Source: an uncultured Planctomycetaceae bacterium
Lineage (GTDB): Bacteria; Planctomycetota; Planctomycetia; Pirellulales; JACPPG01
Reading direction: 5' to 3'
Assembly (NCBI GenBank): GCA_945957305.1
Contig: CAMFLN010000216.1
Coordinates: 1-6,258 of the forward strand
Length of the DNA: 6,258 nt
Shown: positions 1 to 6,123 of the stretch, one piece after another
Numbering within the stretch: position 1 is the first letter of the stretch
Layout: each line of letters begins with the position of its first letter
Position numbers and translations under genes: made by a program
The notes under the pieces: generated by a model
Told to the model about the DNA's origin: nothing
Seen by the model: the letters and a program-made list of their open reading frames with translations, nothing else
Database searches by the model: none

Positions 1-55
1 ACCGATACCAACACTTATGCGATCGTCGGCAGCGTCAGATGTGTATAAGAGACAG
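1..55 (+). other. Illumina Nextera adapter contamination at contig end
   Basis: This segment is synthetic. Positions 37-55 are the 19-base Tn5 mosaic end (AGATGTGTATAAGAGACAG) and 23-36 are the Nextera read-1 primer part (TCGTCGGCAGCGTC), both exact. Positions 15-22 (TTATGCGA) match an i5 index that I recall as S522 of the Nextera XT v2 set. Positions 1-14 resemble the end of the P5 oligo (ACCGAGATCTACAC), with 11 of 14 bases agreeing. The order P5, index, read-1 primer, mosaic end is exactly that of a library molecule, so the genomic insert begins at 56. Translated in the frame of the next gene it gives the spurious peptide MRSSAASDVYKRQ, a known database contaminant. Confidence 0.98.
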
Positions 56-231
56 GTTTCCCCCATTGCCGAACGAATGACTGGTCGTTTTGCGATCAAT
101 AGCGGCCGCGCTTGCTGGGGGGAGACCGCTGGGCTAGACTCGCCCCAAGGCGAGGAAAGCACCGGCCGACCAGCCATTTTCGCAATTTTTTCCAGGACGG
201 CGCAAGCGTGGGCGTCGCTGGTTGAAGCGAC

Positions 232-237
232 TAAGGA
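232..237 (+). promoter_or_regulatory. Ribosome binding site of the GH10-like gene
   Basis: TAAGGA matches the start of the anti-Shine-Dalgarno complement and lies 10 bases before the ATG at 248. It supports 248 over the ATGs at 257 and 266 and over any start in the adapter. I see no convincing promoter in 56-247. Confidence 0.55.
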
Positions 238-247
238 TCTTGTGCCA

Positions 248-1738
248 ATGGGCCTCATGCGGTTCATGGTAGCCCCCCCCAACCGCATTTCGGCCGCGGC
301 GGCTGCACGCGCGTACCTGGTCGGCGCGGAGCAAATTCCCTGGGTCGGGCGCGTCCAGTTCTCGGACGGCATCCTCAGTGTGACGCGCAACGAGTCCGAT
401 TCGGCTTGCCTGTGCGTCCCGTACCCGGTCACTGGTCGCGGGGAAGTGACCTTGTCGACCGGCACCCTGATTGAGCGCTTCGCGCCGTATCAGCTCTCGG
501 TCGAGCTTGCTCGCGGCAAGATCAACCAACTTCGTGGGCAAATCGTCGAATGGCAAACTCTGGGCATTCAACCCAAGGAGCATCATCAGGCCTCGCTGCG
601 TGAAGCCTTGCAGCATTTGTCGCGTGCCGTGACTTCACAGAGCGATCCAGCCGCCGCGGCGCAACATGCGGATCGCGCCATTCAGTGCGCGCTCGATCTG
701 GCGGATCTCCTGGCGGCGCGTTATGTCAAAAAGGTGGTTCTCGCGCGGCGCCGCGCGACAACTCCACAACGTTTGCCGCTGTTGGGCGGGAACCTGGGCT
801 CCCGCTTGTTGCGCGCCACGGCGGCGAGCCAGTTTCGCGCGGCCTTCAATACAGCCTCCGTCCCGCTGAAGTGGCGCGATGTCGAGGCCCAGGAAGGCAC
901 CTACCACTGGGAAGTTCCGGATCGACAGATCGAATGGTGTCACGGCCACGGCATTCCGGTGATTGCGGGACCTCTATTGCAACTTGACGATCGCGGTTTG
1001 CCCGACTGGCTGGCGATCTGGCAAGGAGACTTCGACAATATCCTGGCCTTTGTCAGCGATTATGTCGAAACCGCCGTGCACCGCTATTGCGGCAAGGTCG
1101 GCGCCTGGCAATGCGCGGCGCGGGTCAACATTGGGGACGTGCTGGGGCTGGCCGACGAGGATCGACTGCGGATCGCGGTCCGCGCCTTCGAGATCACCCG
1201 CAAGATCGATCCGCATACGCCGGCGATACTGAGCTTCGATCAGCCGTGGGGCGAATACATGGCCCGCTCGGAGCGTGACCTGTCCCCCCTGCATTTCGCC
1301 GATATTCTGGTGCGCTCGGGCTTGGACTTATCGGGCATTGGCTTAGAACTGAATGTTGGCTACTGGCCCGGCGGCAGCTACATGCGCGATGCGCTGGACT
1401 GGAGCCGGATGATTGACCGTTGGGCGGTGCTTGGTCTGCCGCTGTGGATCTTCGTGACGACGCCTGCGGGAGAAGCGGCGGACGAGAAAGCGTATGGTCG
1501 CGCGAAGCCGATCGGTGGCCCGTTGCCCGGCGGTTGGAGTCCGCAGGCACAGCGCCAGTGGACGCGGCAGGTCATTCCGCTGCTCTTGTCCAAGCCGGCG
1601 GTGCGTGCCGTGATCTACAATCAACTGTGCGACGCTCATGCGCACGAACTGCCGCACGGCGGATTGCTCGATGCTGATGACAATCCCCGCCCCGCGATGG
1701 GAACGCTGGCCAAAGTACGACGCAAGTACTTGAGTTGA
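248..1738 (+). CDS. GH10-like (xylanase-fold) protein lacking canonical catalytic motifs
   Basis: A 496-residue protein with no signal peptide or membrane segment, so probably cytoplasmic. Residues 1-170 form an N-terminal region typical of a planctomycete family, including a helical stretch (YQLSVELARGKINQLRGQ, 81-98). Residues about 195-496 resemble a glycoside hydrolase 10 barrel: FNTASVPLKW (200-209) followed by G-x-Y-x-W, a GIPVIAG strand (235-241), LPDW (251-254), AF...DP (313-322), GIGLELNV (363-370) and a C-terminal GLLDADDNPRPA (472-483). The acid/base motif WDVVNE is replaced by WQCAAR (287-292), and the nucleophile strand ITELD by IFVTTPA (401-407), so ordinary xylanase activity is doubtful. 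The start at 248 is chosen because TAAGGA lies at 232-237 with a 10-base spacer; the open frame before it (56-247) looks non-coding and runs into adapter. In-frame ATGs at 257 and 266 are alternatives. The function is unknown. Confidence 0.85.
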   Translation: MGLMRFMVAPPNRISAAAAARAYLVGAEQIPWVGRVQFSDGILSVTRNESDSACLCVPYPVTGRGEVTLSTGTLIERFAPYQLSVELARGKINQLRGQIVEWQTLGIQPKEHHQASLREALQHLSRAVTSQSDPAAAAQHADRAIQCALDLADLLAARYVKKVVLARRRATTPQRLPLLGGNLGSRLLRATAASQFRAAFNTASVPLKWRDVEAQEGTYHWEVPDRQIEWCHGHGIPVIAGPLLQLDDRGLPDWLAIWQGDFDNILAFVSDYVETAVHRYCGKVGAWQCAARVNIGDVLGLADEDRLRIAVRAFEITRKIDPHTPAILSFDQPWGEYMARSERDLSPLHFADILVRSGLDLSGIGLELNVGYWPGGSYMRDALDWSRMIDRWAVLGLPLWIFVTTPAGEAADEKAYGRAKPIGGPLPGGWSPQAQRQWTRQVIPLLLSKPAVRAVIYNQLCDAHAHELPHGGLLDADDNPRPAMGTLAKVRRKYLS

Positions 1739-1793
1739 ACTACTGCCCAACGTCGTATTCGCTACCTGCCGAGGTCGTTTCAAGACTGATTTT

Positions 1794-1863
1794 GGGTGCC
1801 ACGGCTGGCCCAGCCGTGACTGGTTACGGCAAAACACTGCTAGACAAGCTAGCAGTGGCACCC
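1794..1863. repeat. 70-base nested palindromic element (REP-like or bidirectional terminator)
   Basis: The ends are a perfect 9-base inverted repeat: GGGTGCCAC (1794-1802) against GTGGCACCC (1855-1863). Inside are two perfect hairpins. One is CACGGCTG (1800-1807) with CAGCCGTG (1811-1818), 3-base loop. The other is CACTGCTAG (1835-1843) with CTAGCAGTG (1849-1857), 5-base loop. The outer arms overlap the hairpin arms, so the element can fold either as one long cruciform or as two hairpins. It sits between the convergent ends of the GH10-like and PqaA-type genes, where it could stop transcription from both sides, although there is no clear T-tract. From memory, similar elements (GGGTGCCACTGCTGG...) are scattered through planctomycete genomes, which would make it a REP-like repeat or a small non-autonomous mobile element. 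That part is recall and was not tested. Confidence 0.85.
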
Positions 1864-1915
1864 CGTCCGTATCGACGAGGGGGTTTTGAAACCGGCACGA
1901 GGTCGTTTTCCCTGG

Positions 1916-3334
1916 CTACTTCTGAGCGCCGTCGAGCTTGCCGGCGTGCGGCAGTGTTTCGGGGGTTACGCGGACGGCCGTGGTGAACTTGAACGGGAAG
2001 CGGAAGCCGCTGTCGAACGTGAGCTCGACAAAGTAGGCGGTCCAACCTTCGTCGGGGCGGGGAGCCTGGGCGATGTACTCTCCGCTGCCCGCTTCACCCA
2101 CGTCGATGCTGGTGTACTTCGGTCCCAGCGTTTGCAGGCGGAAATCGCGTGCCTTGGGATTCGTCGCTTGCCACAGTTTGACGGCCAACGGCTTCTCCTG
2201 CGTCGTGACGCGAATCTTGCCGTCGTCGAGGAACGACCAGGAGAATTGCGGCCGTGCCTTGTTCGTCAGGATCGCGTTGTAAAACGCCATCACACTTTCC
2301 AGCGCGTCCGAACCGTTCAACGAGTGGCTCGCATTGGGGACATAGCGCAGGTATTTCTCCCCTTTTAGCTCCGCGAAATAGAACTGCGACGAATCAGGCA
2401 CAAAGAACTCGTCCCCCGCGGCGTTGACGATGAACTTGGGCATCGTCAGGCGATCGACGTAAGAATAAGGGTCTTCGACTTCGAGAAGCGCGGCATACTC
2501 AGGCGAGTTACGCTTGTCGAAGACTTTGTGCCGTACGTAATCGCCCACAGCCGGCGCCCAAAAGCCGTAAGCGGCATGATGATGGTCCATTGACCGGCGC
2601 ACATTCAGGACGTCGATCACAATCGGCACGATGGCCACCACGCGCTTGTCGACGACACCCGTCAACCAGGTCGTCCAGCCACGTTTCGAGCCGCCGGCAA
2701 TCACAAAGCCGTCGATCTTTTGTTGGCCTCCTTCATCACTGGCGAGCAACGCTTGCACCGTATCCATCGCGCGGACGGCACTCTTGACCATCGGCATGCG
2801 GGCCGTCCAGGTCGGATCGCCCGTCTGCATCAGTTTCACCCAGGTATAGGCGATCAGATCGTCTTCCTTGCGCTGCTGCCCGTCCTTATGGAACACCAGC
2901 GGCTGATTCGGCACCATGCCCAGTTCCGCAACGACCGAGCCTGTGCCCATTGCTAGTTTGAGAATCATGTCGCTAGGCTTTTGCGGTGCTTCCTTGCCAT
3001 TTCCGCCACCGCCGATAAACAGCATCGCCTTGGACGACGTGACTCGCTCTGGCTTGACGATTGTCAGCCAATGCTCCCACAGGGTGCGGTCGACTTCGTC
3101 GCCTGAGCGCCAAGTTTGCGATTTCAGATCAACGACGTACGCCGTGTAGCCGTCACCGTTAACCGTGTGCACGAGCTTCCACGAGTAGCTGGGATCAGGC
3201 TTGGCAATGTACAGATCCAGCGCCGATTGCACCGGAGCCGGATCCTCGGCCCGGGCTGGCGTGGAGAGAGCGAAACTTGCAATCATCGACAGGGTGGCCA
3301 GCAGGCCACGGGTCCGGGGGCGCAGGGCGTTCAT
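1916..3334 (-). CDS. PhoPQ-activated pathogenicity-related (PqaA-type) exported alpha/beta hydrolase
   Basis: A 472-residue protein of the PhoPQ-activated pathogenicity-related family (PF10142), which includes Salmonella PqaA and Dictyostelium AprA. Residues 1-29 are a signal peptide: basic start (RPRTRG), hydrophobic core (LLATLSMIASFAL), cleavage after ARA (27-29). It is therefore exported to the periplasm or beyond. The hydrolase fold shows a nucleophile elbow GGSKRGW (214-220, Ser216), a probable acid in NAAGDEFF (Asp308) and a probable base in NASHSLNG (His337). FIGGGGNG (106-113) fits an oxyanion-hole loop. The C-terminal 110 residues look like a beta domain. The substrate is unknown; the family is suspected to be peptidase- or esterase-like. 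The frame stays open 45 codons further upstream (to 3469), but that extension is low-complexity and would bury the signal peptide, so 3334 is chosen despite having no clear ribosome site. It is convergent with the GH10-like gene and divergent from the carbamoyltransferase. Confidence 0.9.
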   Translation of the reverse strand: MNALRPRTRGLLATLSMIASFALSTPARAEDPAPVQSALDLYIAKPDPSYSWKLVHTVNGDGYTAYVVDLKSQTWRSGDEVDRTLWEHWLTIVKPERVTSSKAMLFIGGGGNGKEAPQKPSDMILKLAMGTGSVVAELGMVPNQPLVFHKDGQQRKEDDLIAYTWVKLMQTGDPTWTARMPMVKSAVRAMDTVQALLASDEGGQQKIDGFVIAGGSKRGWTTWLTGVVDKRVVAIVPIVIDVLNVRRSMDHHHAAYGFWAPAVGDYVRHKVFDKRNSPEYAALLEVEDPYSYVDRLTMPKFIVNAAGDEFFVPDSSQFYFAELKGEKYLRYVPNASHSLNGSDALESVMAFYNAILTNKARPQFSWSFLDDGKIRVTTQEKPLAVKLWQATNPKARDFRLQTLGPKYTSIDVGEAGSGEYIAQAPRPDEGWTAYFVELTFDSGFRFPFKFTTAVRVTPETLPHAGKLDGAQK

Positions 3335-3448
3335 CGCAGGGTCTCGAAAAAATGGGCGTGTGGGCGGGTTTCGACAAGGCCCGCTAAATCCTATATCCGC
3401 TACGACGGTACCACGCGCGGCAGAGGCCGGGAAGTAGCGGGAAGGCGT

Positions 3449-3480
3449 TTGACGGCGCCCGAGCGCCAAGACAAGATAAT
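3449..3480 (+). promoter_or_regulatory. Weak sigma-70-like promoter candidate for the carbamoyltransferase operon
   Basis: TTGACG (3449-3454) matches five of six -35 bases and GATAAT (3475-3480) matches five of six -10 bases. The 20-base spacer is longer than the usual 16-18. The spacer contains a small perfect hairpin (3454-3467). If used, it would give a leader of about 150 bases before the start at 3641. Planctomycete promoters are poorly defined, so this is tentative. Confidence 0.25.
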
Positions 3481-3583
3481 GCTAAAGTCCCGTTGCGCCG
3501 CCGCGCTAGGCAATTCTGGGCCTCGTGCCCCTGGATTCCCCTCTGCACGTCCCGGCGAATCAGGATTGCCACAAGCGTGGCTG

Positions 3584-3601
3584 CGGCACTGTTCTGTGCC
3601 G
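3584..3601 (+). promoter_or_regulatory. Hairpin in the leader of the carbamoyltransferase gene
   Basis: CGGCAC (3584-3589) and GTGCCG (3596-3601) form a perfect 6-base stem around the loop TGTTCT, ending 39 bases before the start codon. There is no T-tract, so it is not a standard terminator. It may be an mRNA leader structure or a protein-binding dyad, or may be chance in G+C-rich DNA. Confidence 0.3.
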
Positions 3602-3640
3602 AAATTTGCGGTCCGGGTCTGGATCGGGGACATTCTAACG

Positions 3641-5479
3641 ATGACTGCCATCCTGGGAATTTCGGCCTTTTACCATGATTCGGCCGCGGCCTTGGTCGTC
3701 GACGGCAAGATCGTGGCCGCGGCCCAAGAGGAACGCTTCACCCGCAAGAAGCACGACGCCGAATTTCCCCAGAACGCCATCGATTTTTGCCTGGCCGAGG
3801 CGGGGCTCACGCCCGAGCAGCTGGACTACGTCGGTTTTTACGACAAACCGCTCACGAAGTTCGAGCGTTTGCTCGAAACCTACTTGGCCTTCGCTCCGGC
3901 CGGCTATCGATCGTTCCGCTTGGCGATGCCCTTGTGGCTCAAACAGAAACTGCACCTGCCGCGCGAAATGGATCGCGGTCTACACCACAAATACAGCGGA
4001 CGATACGTCTTTACCGATCATCACGAGTCACACGCGGCGAGCGCCTTCTTCCCGTCGCCCTATGACGAGGCCGCGATTCTGACGCTCGATGGCGTGGGCG
4101 AGTGGAGCACGACCTGCGCCGGTTACGGACGCGGCAACAAGATCACGCTCGACGAGGAAATTCGTTTTCCTCATTCGCTCGGTCTGCTGTACTCGGCGTT
4201 CACCTACTACACCGGCTTTCGCGTCAACAGCGGTGAGTACAAGCTGATGGGGCTGGCGCCTTACGGTCGGCCGACGTATGAAAAGTTGATCCGCGAGCAT
4301 CTGATCGACTTGAAGGAAGACGGCTCGTTCCGCCTGGACATGAGCTACTTCAACTACTGCCAGGGTCTGACGATGACGTCGGCCAAGTTCGATGCCCTGT
4401 TCGGCGGACCGCCGCGGCAGGCCGAGTCGAAAGTCACTCAGCGCGAGATGGATCTGGCCGCATCAATCCAGGTAGTGACCGAAGACGCGATGTTGCGCAG
4501 TGCACGGCACATTCACCAGCGCACCGGTATGAAGAACCTGGTGCTGGCCGGCGGCGTGGCGCTGAACTGCGTGGGAAACGGTCGCATCTTGCGCGAAGGG
4601 CCGTTCGAGAACATCTGGATTCAACCGGCGGCCGGCGATGCCGGGGGCGCGCTGGGAGCCGCGCTGTTTATCTGGTACCAGTTGCTGGACAAACCCCGGG
4701 TGACGCAGCGGCCGGACCAACAGAATGGCTCATTCCTGGGCCCGCAATTCAACGACGATCAAATCGTCGAGGCCTTGGACCAGGCGGGCGCCGTCTATAC
4801 GACTTGTGCCACCGAAGATGAGTTGTGCGAAGAAGTGGCCGGCTTGATCGCTCAGGAAAAAGTGGTCGGCTGGTTCCAGGGGCGGATGGAATTCGGTCCC
4901 CGCGCCCTGGGCGGACGCAGCATCATCGGCGACCCGCGCAGCGAGAAGATGCAGTCGGTCATGAACTTGAAAATCAAGTTCCGCGAGTCTTTCCGCCCAT
5001 TCGCCCCCTGCGTGTTGCAGGAAGAGGTCGAAAAGTATTTCGAGATGCGGCCGGGGGAAGACAGCCCCTACATGCTGCAAGTGGCGCCGGTCCGTTCCGA
5101 AATCCGCACCGACCCTGGCCCCGGTTATGAAAAGGCGTTTGGCATCGAAAAGCTGAACTACAAACGCTCGACATTGCCCGCGATCACGCACGTCGATTAC
5201 TCGGCGCGGGTACAAACGATTGACCGCCAGCGGAACCCGCTGTTCCACAAGCTGCTGACCAAGTTCTATGAAAAGACCGGTTGCCCGGTGTTGATCAACA
5301 CCAGCTTCAATGTGCGCAGCGAGCCGATAGTGTGCACGCCGCAAGATGCGTATCGCTGTATGATGATGACCGACATGGACGTGTTGGTCGTGGGACGACA
5401 GATTATTTTACGCACCGAGCAGCCGGAAGTGAGCGAAGAAGATCGCGCCCGGCATTTGGCCCAATTCCAACTCGACTAG
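3641..5479 (+). CDS. NodU/CmcH-family O-carbamoyltransferase
   Basis: A 612-residue carbamoyltransferase, the usual length for this family (NodU, CmcH, TobZ, SxtI). Such enzymes use carbamoyl phosphate and ATP to form carbamoyl-adenylate, then move the carbamoyl group to a hydroxyl on a sugar or natural product. Residues 1 to about 350 are the Kae1-like domain: FYHDSAAALVVDG (10-22, with His12 like the active-site His of TobZ), QEERFTRKKHD (29-39), HHESHAAS (127-134) giving the metal-binding H-x3-H pair, LDGVGEW (149-155), KLMGLAPYG (201-209) and GDAGGALGAA (332-341). Residues about 400-590 are the YrdC-like C-terminal domain, with GRMEFGPRALGGRSI (414-428) and FRESFRPFAP (447-456). It looks intact and soluble. 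Start 3641 is the family start; GGGGA (3626-3630) is a plausible ribosome site. The same frame is open upstream to 3116, but that part lies antisense in the neighbour. It heads a set with SxtJ-family and DUF5989 genes. The substrate is unknown. Confidence 0.95.
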   Translation: MTAILGISAFYHDSAAALVVDGKIVAAAQEERFTRKKHDAEFPQNAIDFCLAEAGLTPEQLDYVGFYDKPLTKFERLLETYLAFAPAGYRSFRLAMPLWLKQKLHLPREMDRGLHHKYSGRYVFTDHHESHAASAFFPSPYDEAAILTLDGVGEWSTTCAGYGRGNKITLDEEIRFPHSLGLLYSAFTYYTGFRVNSGEYKLMGLAPYGRPTYEKLIREHLIDLKEDGSFRLDMSYFNYCQGLTMTSAKFDALFGGPPRQAESKVTQREMDLAASIQVVTEDAMLRSARHIHQRTGMKNLVLAGGVALNCVGNGRILREGPFENIWIQPAAGDAGGALGAALFIWYQLLDKPRVTQRPDQQNGSFLGPQFNDDQIVEALDQAGAVYTTCATEDELCEEVAGLIAQEKVVGWFQGRMEFGPRALGGRSIIGDPRSEKMQSVMNLKIKFRESFRPFAPCVLQEEVEKYFEMRPGEDSPYMLQVAPVRSEIRTDPGPGYEKAFGIEKLNYKRSTLPAITHVDYSARVQTIDRQRNPLFHKLLTKFYEKTGCPVLINTSFNVRSEPIVCTPQDAYRCMMMTDMDVLVVGRQIILRTEQPEVSEEDRARHLAQFQLD

Positions 5480-5486
5480 AGTCGCC

Positions 5487-5511
5487 GGTCGTGCGGCACA
5501 AGGGCACGGCC
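5487..5511 (+). other. Hairpin between carbamoyltransferase and SxtJ-family genes
   Basis: GGTCGTGC (5487-5494) can pair with GCACGGCC (5504-5511) in RNA, with one G-U pair and a 9-base loop. It begins eight bases after the carbamoyltransferase stop and has no T-tract. A processing or mRNA-stability element within the operon is possible, but the G+C content makes chance pairing common. Confidence 0.3.
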
Positions 5512-5563
5512 TGATGAATCTCGCGTTTGCACGGCACCCAACGACACGCCAGGAACCAAAGCG

Positions 5564-6001
5564 ATGGCCTTGATCGACATGCAATGGCGTCCGAACGATC
5601 GCCAACTGCGCCAATTTGGGCTGATCGCGCTGTTCGCATTGCCGCTGGCAGGCTGGCTGTTCAGTGGCAAGCCGTGGCCGGCCGACATCACGCCCCGGCA
5701 GATGACGGTCCTCGAGGTGCTGGCCGGATTGGGGATCGTCGCCGCTGTTGCGGCGCTGGTTCGCCCGCAGCTGTTGCGTTGGCCGTTTGTGATCGCGACA
5801 CTAGTGGCCTTGCCGATTGGCCTGGTCGTCGGTGAAGTCGTGTTGCTGTTTATCTATTTTGTCGTGTTCTTGCCGGTCAGCCTGGTGTTCCGCCTGATGG
5901 GGCGCGATGCCATGGAACGCGGCATAAACCGCAGCGCGGCGAGCTACTGGCAGCGGAAAGCGCCGCCGGCGGGTCCTGAAAGCTACTTCCGACAATCCTA
6001 A
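5564..6001 (+). CDS. SxtJ-family small membrane protein
   Basis: A 145-residue integral membrane protein that I recognise as SxtJ family, named after the gene next to the carbamoyltransferase sxtI in saxitoxin clusters. The N-terminus (MALIDMQWRPNDRQLRQFG, 1-19) matches the family's amphipathic start. Hydrophobic segments lie at about 18-34, 48-67 and 74-109, the last long enough for two helices. The C-terminal tail has the family's RLMGRDAMERG (110-120) and SYWQRK (127-132), probably cytoplasmic because it is basic. The biochemical role is unknown; the constant pairing with carbamoyltransferases suggests it supports carbamoylation at the membrane, for example as an anchor or partner. Start 5564 has AGGA at 5551-5554 with a 9-base spacer; an in-frame ATG at 5579 is less likely because it removes conserved residues. 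The gap to the carbamoyltransferase is 84 bases and to the DUF5989 gene 122 bases, consistent with one operon. Confidence 0.88.
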   Translation: MALIDMQWRPNDRQLRQFGLIALFALPLAGWLFSGKPWPADITPRQMTVLEVLAGLGIVAAVAALVRPQLLRWPFVIATLVALPIGLVVGEVVLLFIYFVVFLPVSLVFRLMGRDAMERGINRSAASYWQRKAPPAGPESYFRQS

Positions 6002-6005
6002 AGAC

Positions 6006-6033
6006 GGTTCGCGTACACGCAGTAGGTTCGCGT
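6006..6033 (+). repeat. Short direct repeat GGTTCGCGT
   Basis: GGTTCGCGT occurs at 6006-6014 and again at 6025-6033, with start points 19 bases apart, just after the SxtJ-family stop codon. Two near-identical sites about two helical turns apart could be a regulator-binding pair, but two copies of nine bases could also be chance. Confidence 0.3.
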
Positions 6034-6107
6034 GGACCCGGTTGTACTCCTGGAACAATTCCAAAATTCATCTGCTGCGTCATGGGCTGCTACGCCTGGC
6101 GCGGCGC

Positions 6108-6113
6108 GAAGGA
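6108..6113 (+). promoter_or_regulatory. Ribosome binding site of the DUF5989 gene
   Basis: GAAGGA lies 10 bases before the ATG at 6124. The in-frame ATG at 6082 has no such site, so this decides the start in favour of 6124. Confidence 0.55.
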
Positions 6114-6123
6114 CGATCGCTCG

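Larger units (their letters stand above)
3335..3640. other. Divergent intergenic region between PqaA-type and carbamoyltransferase genes
   Basis: These 306 bases hold the upstream signals of two divergent genes. On the plus strand I see a weak promoter candidate (3449-3480) and a leader hairpin (3584-3601). A 5-base GC-rich hairpin (GGCGC 3454-3458, GCGCC 3463-3467) falls within the promoter candidate. For the reverse gene there is an A+T-richer patch around 3390-3405 (TATAGGAT on the minus strand), but no matching -35 that I would defend. Frames that are open across this region do not look coding. No RNA gene is seen. Confidence 0.6.

Noticed and set aside
37..55. Tn5 mosaic end, as evidence of a natural Tn5 or IS50 insertion
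   Set aside because: It is joined to the synthetic Nextera primer and index and lies at the contig end. No transposase gene or second end is present, so it is a library artefact.
1343..1861. 172-codon reverse open frame over the GH10-like 3' end and the palindrome
   Set aside because: It is antisense to conserved GH10-like sequence and runs through the repeat; the translation is arginine- and proline-rich without motifs.
1886..2368. 160-codon forward open frame over the 3' end of the PqaA-type gene
   Set aside because: It overlaps the conserved C-terminal coding region on the other strand and has no family resemblance, so it is a shadow frame.
3335..3469. N-terminal extension of the PqaA-type protein by 45 residues
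   Set aside because: It would place a polar segment before a clear signal peptide, and its sequence looks like translated intergenic DNA.
3116..3640. N-terminal extension of the carbamoyltransferase frame by 175 codons
   Set aside because: Positions 3116-3334 lie antisense to the signal peptide and start of the PqaA-type gene. The translation is arginine-rich and unlike the family, whose N-terminus fits MTAILGISAFYHDS at 3641.
4730..5344. 204-codon open frame antisense to the carbamoyltransferase
   Set aside because: It is a shadow in G+C-rich DNA of a well-conserved gene; no recognisable family, motif or ribosome site.
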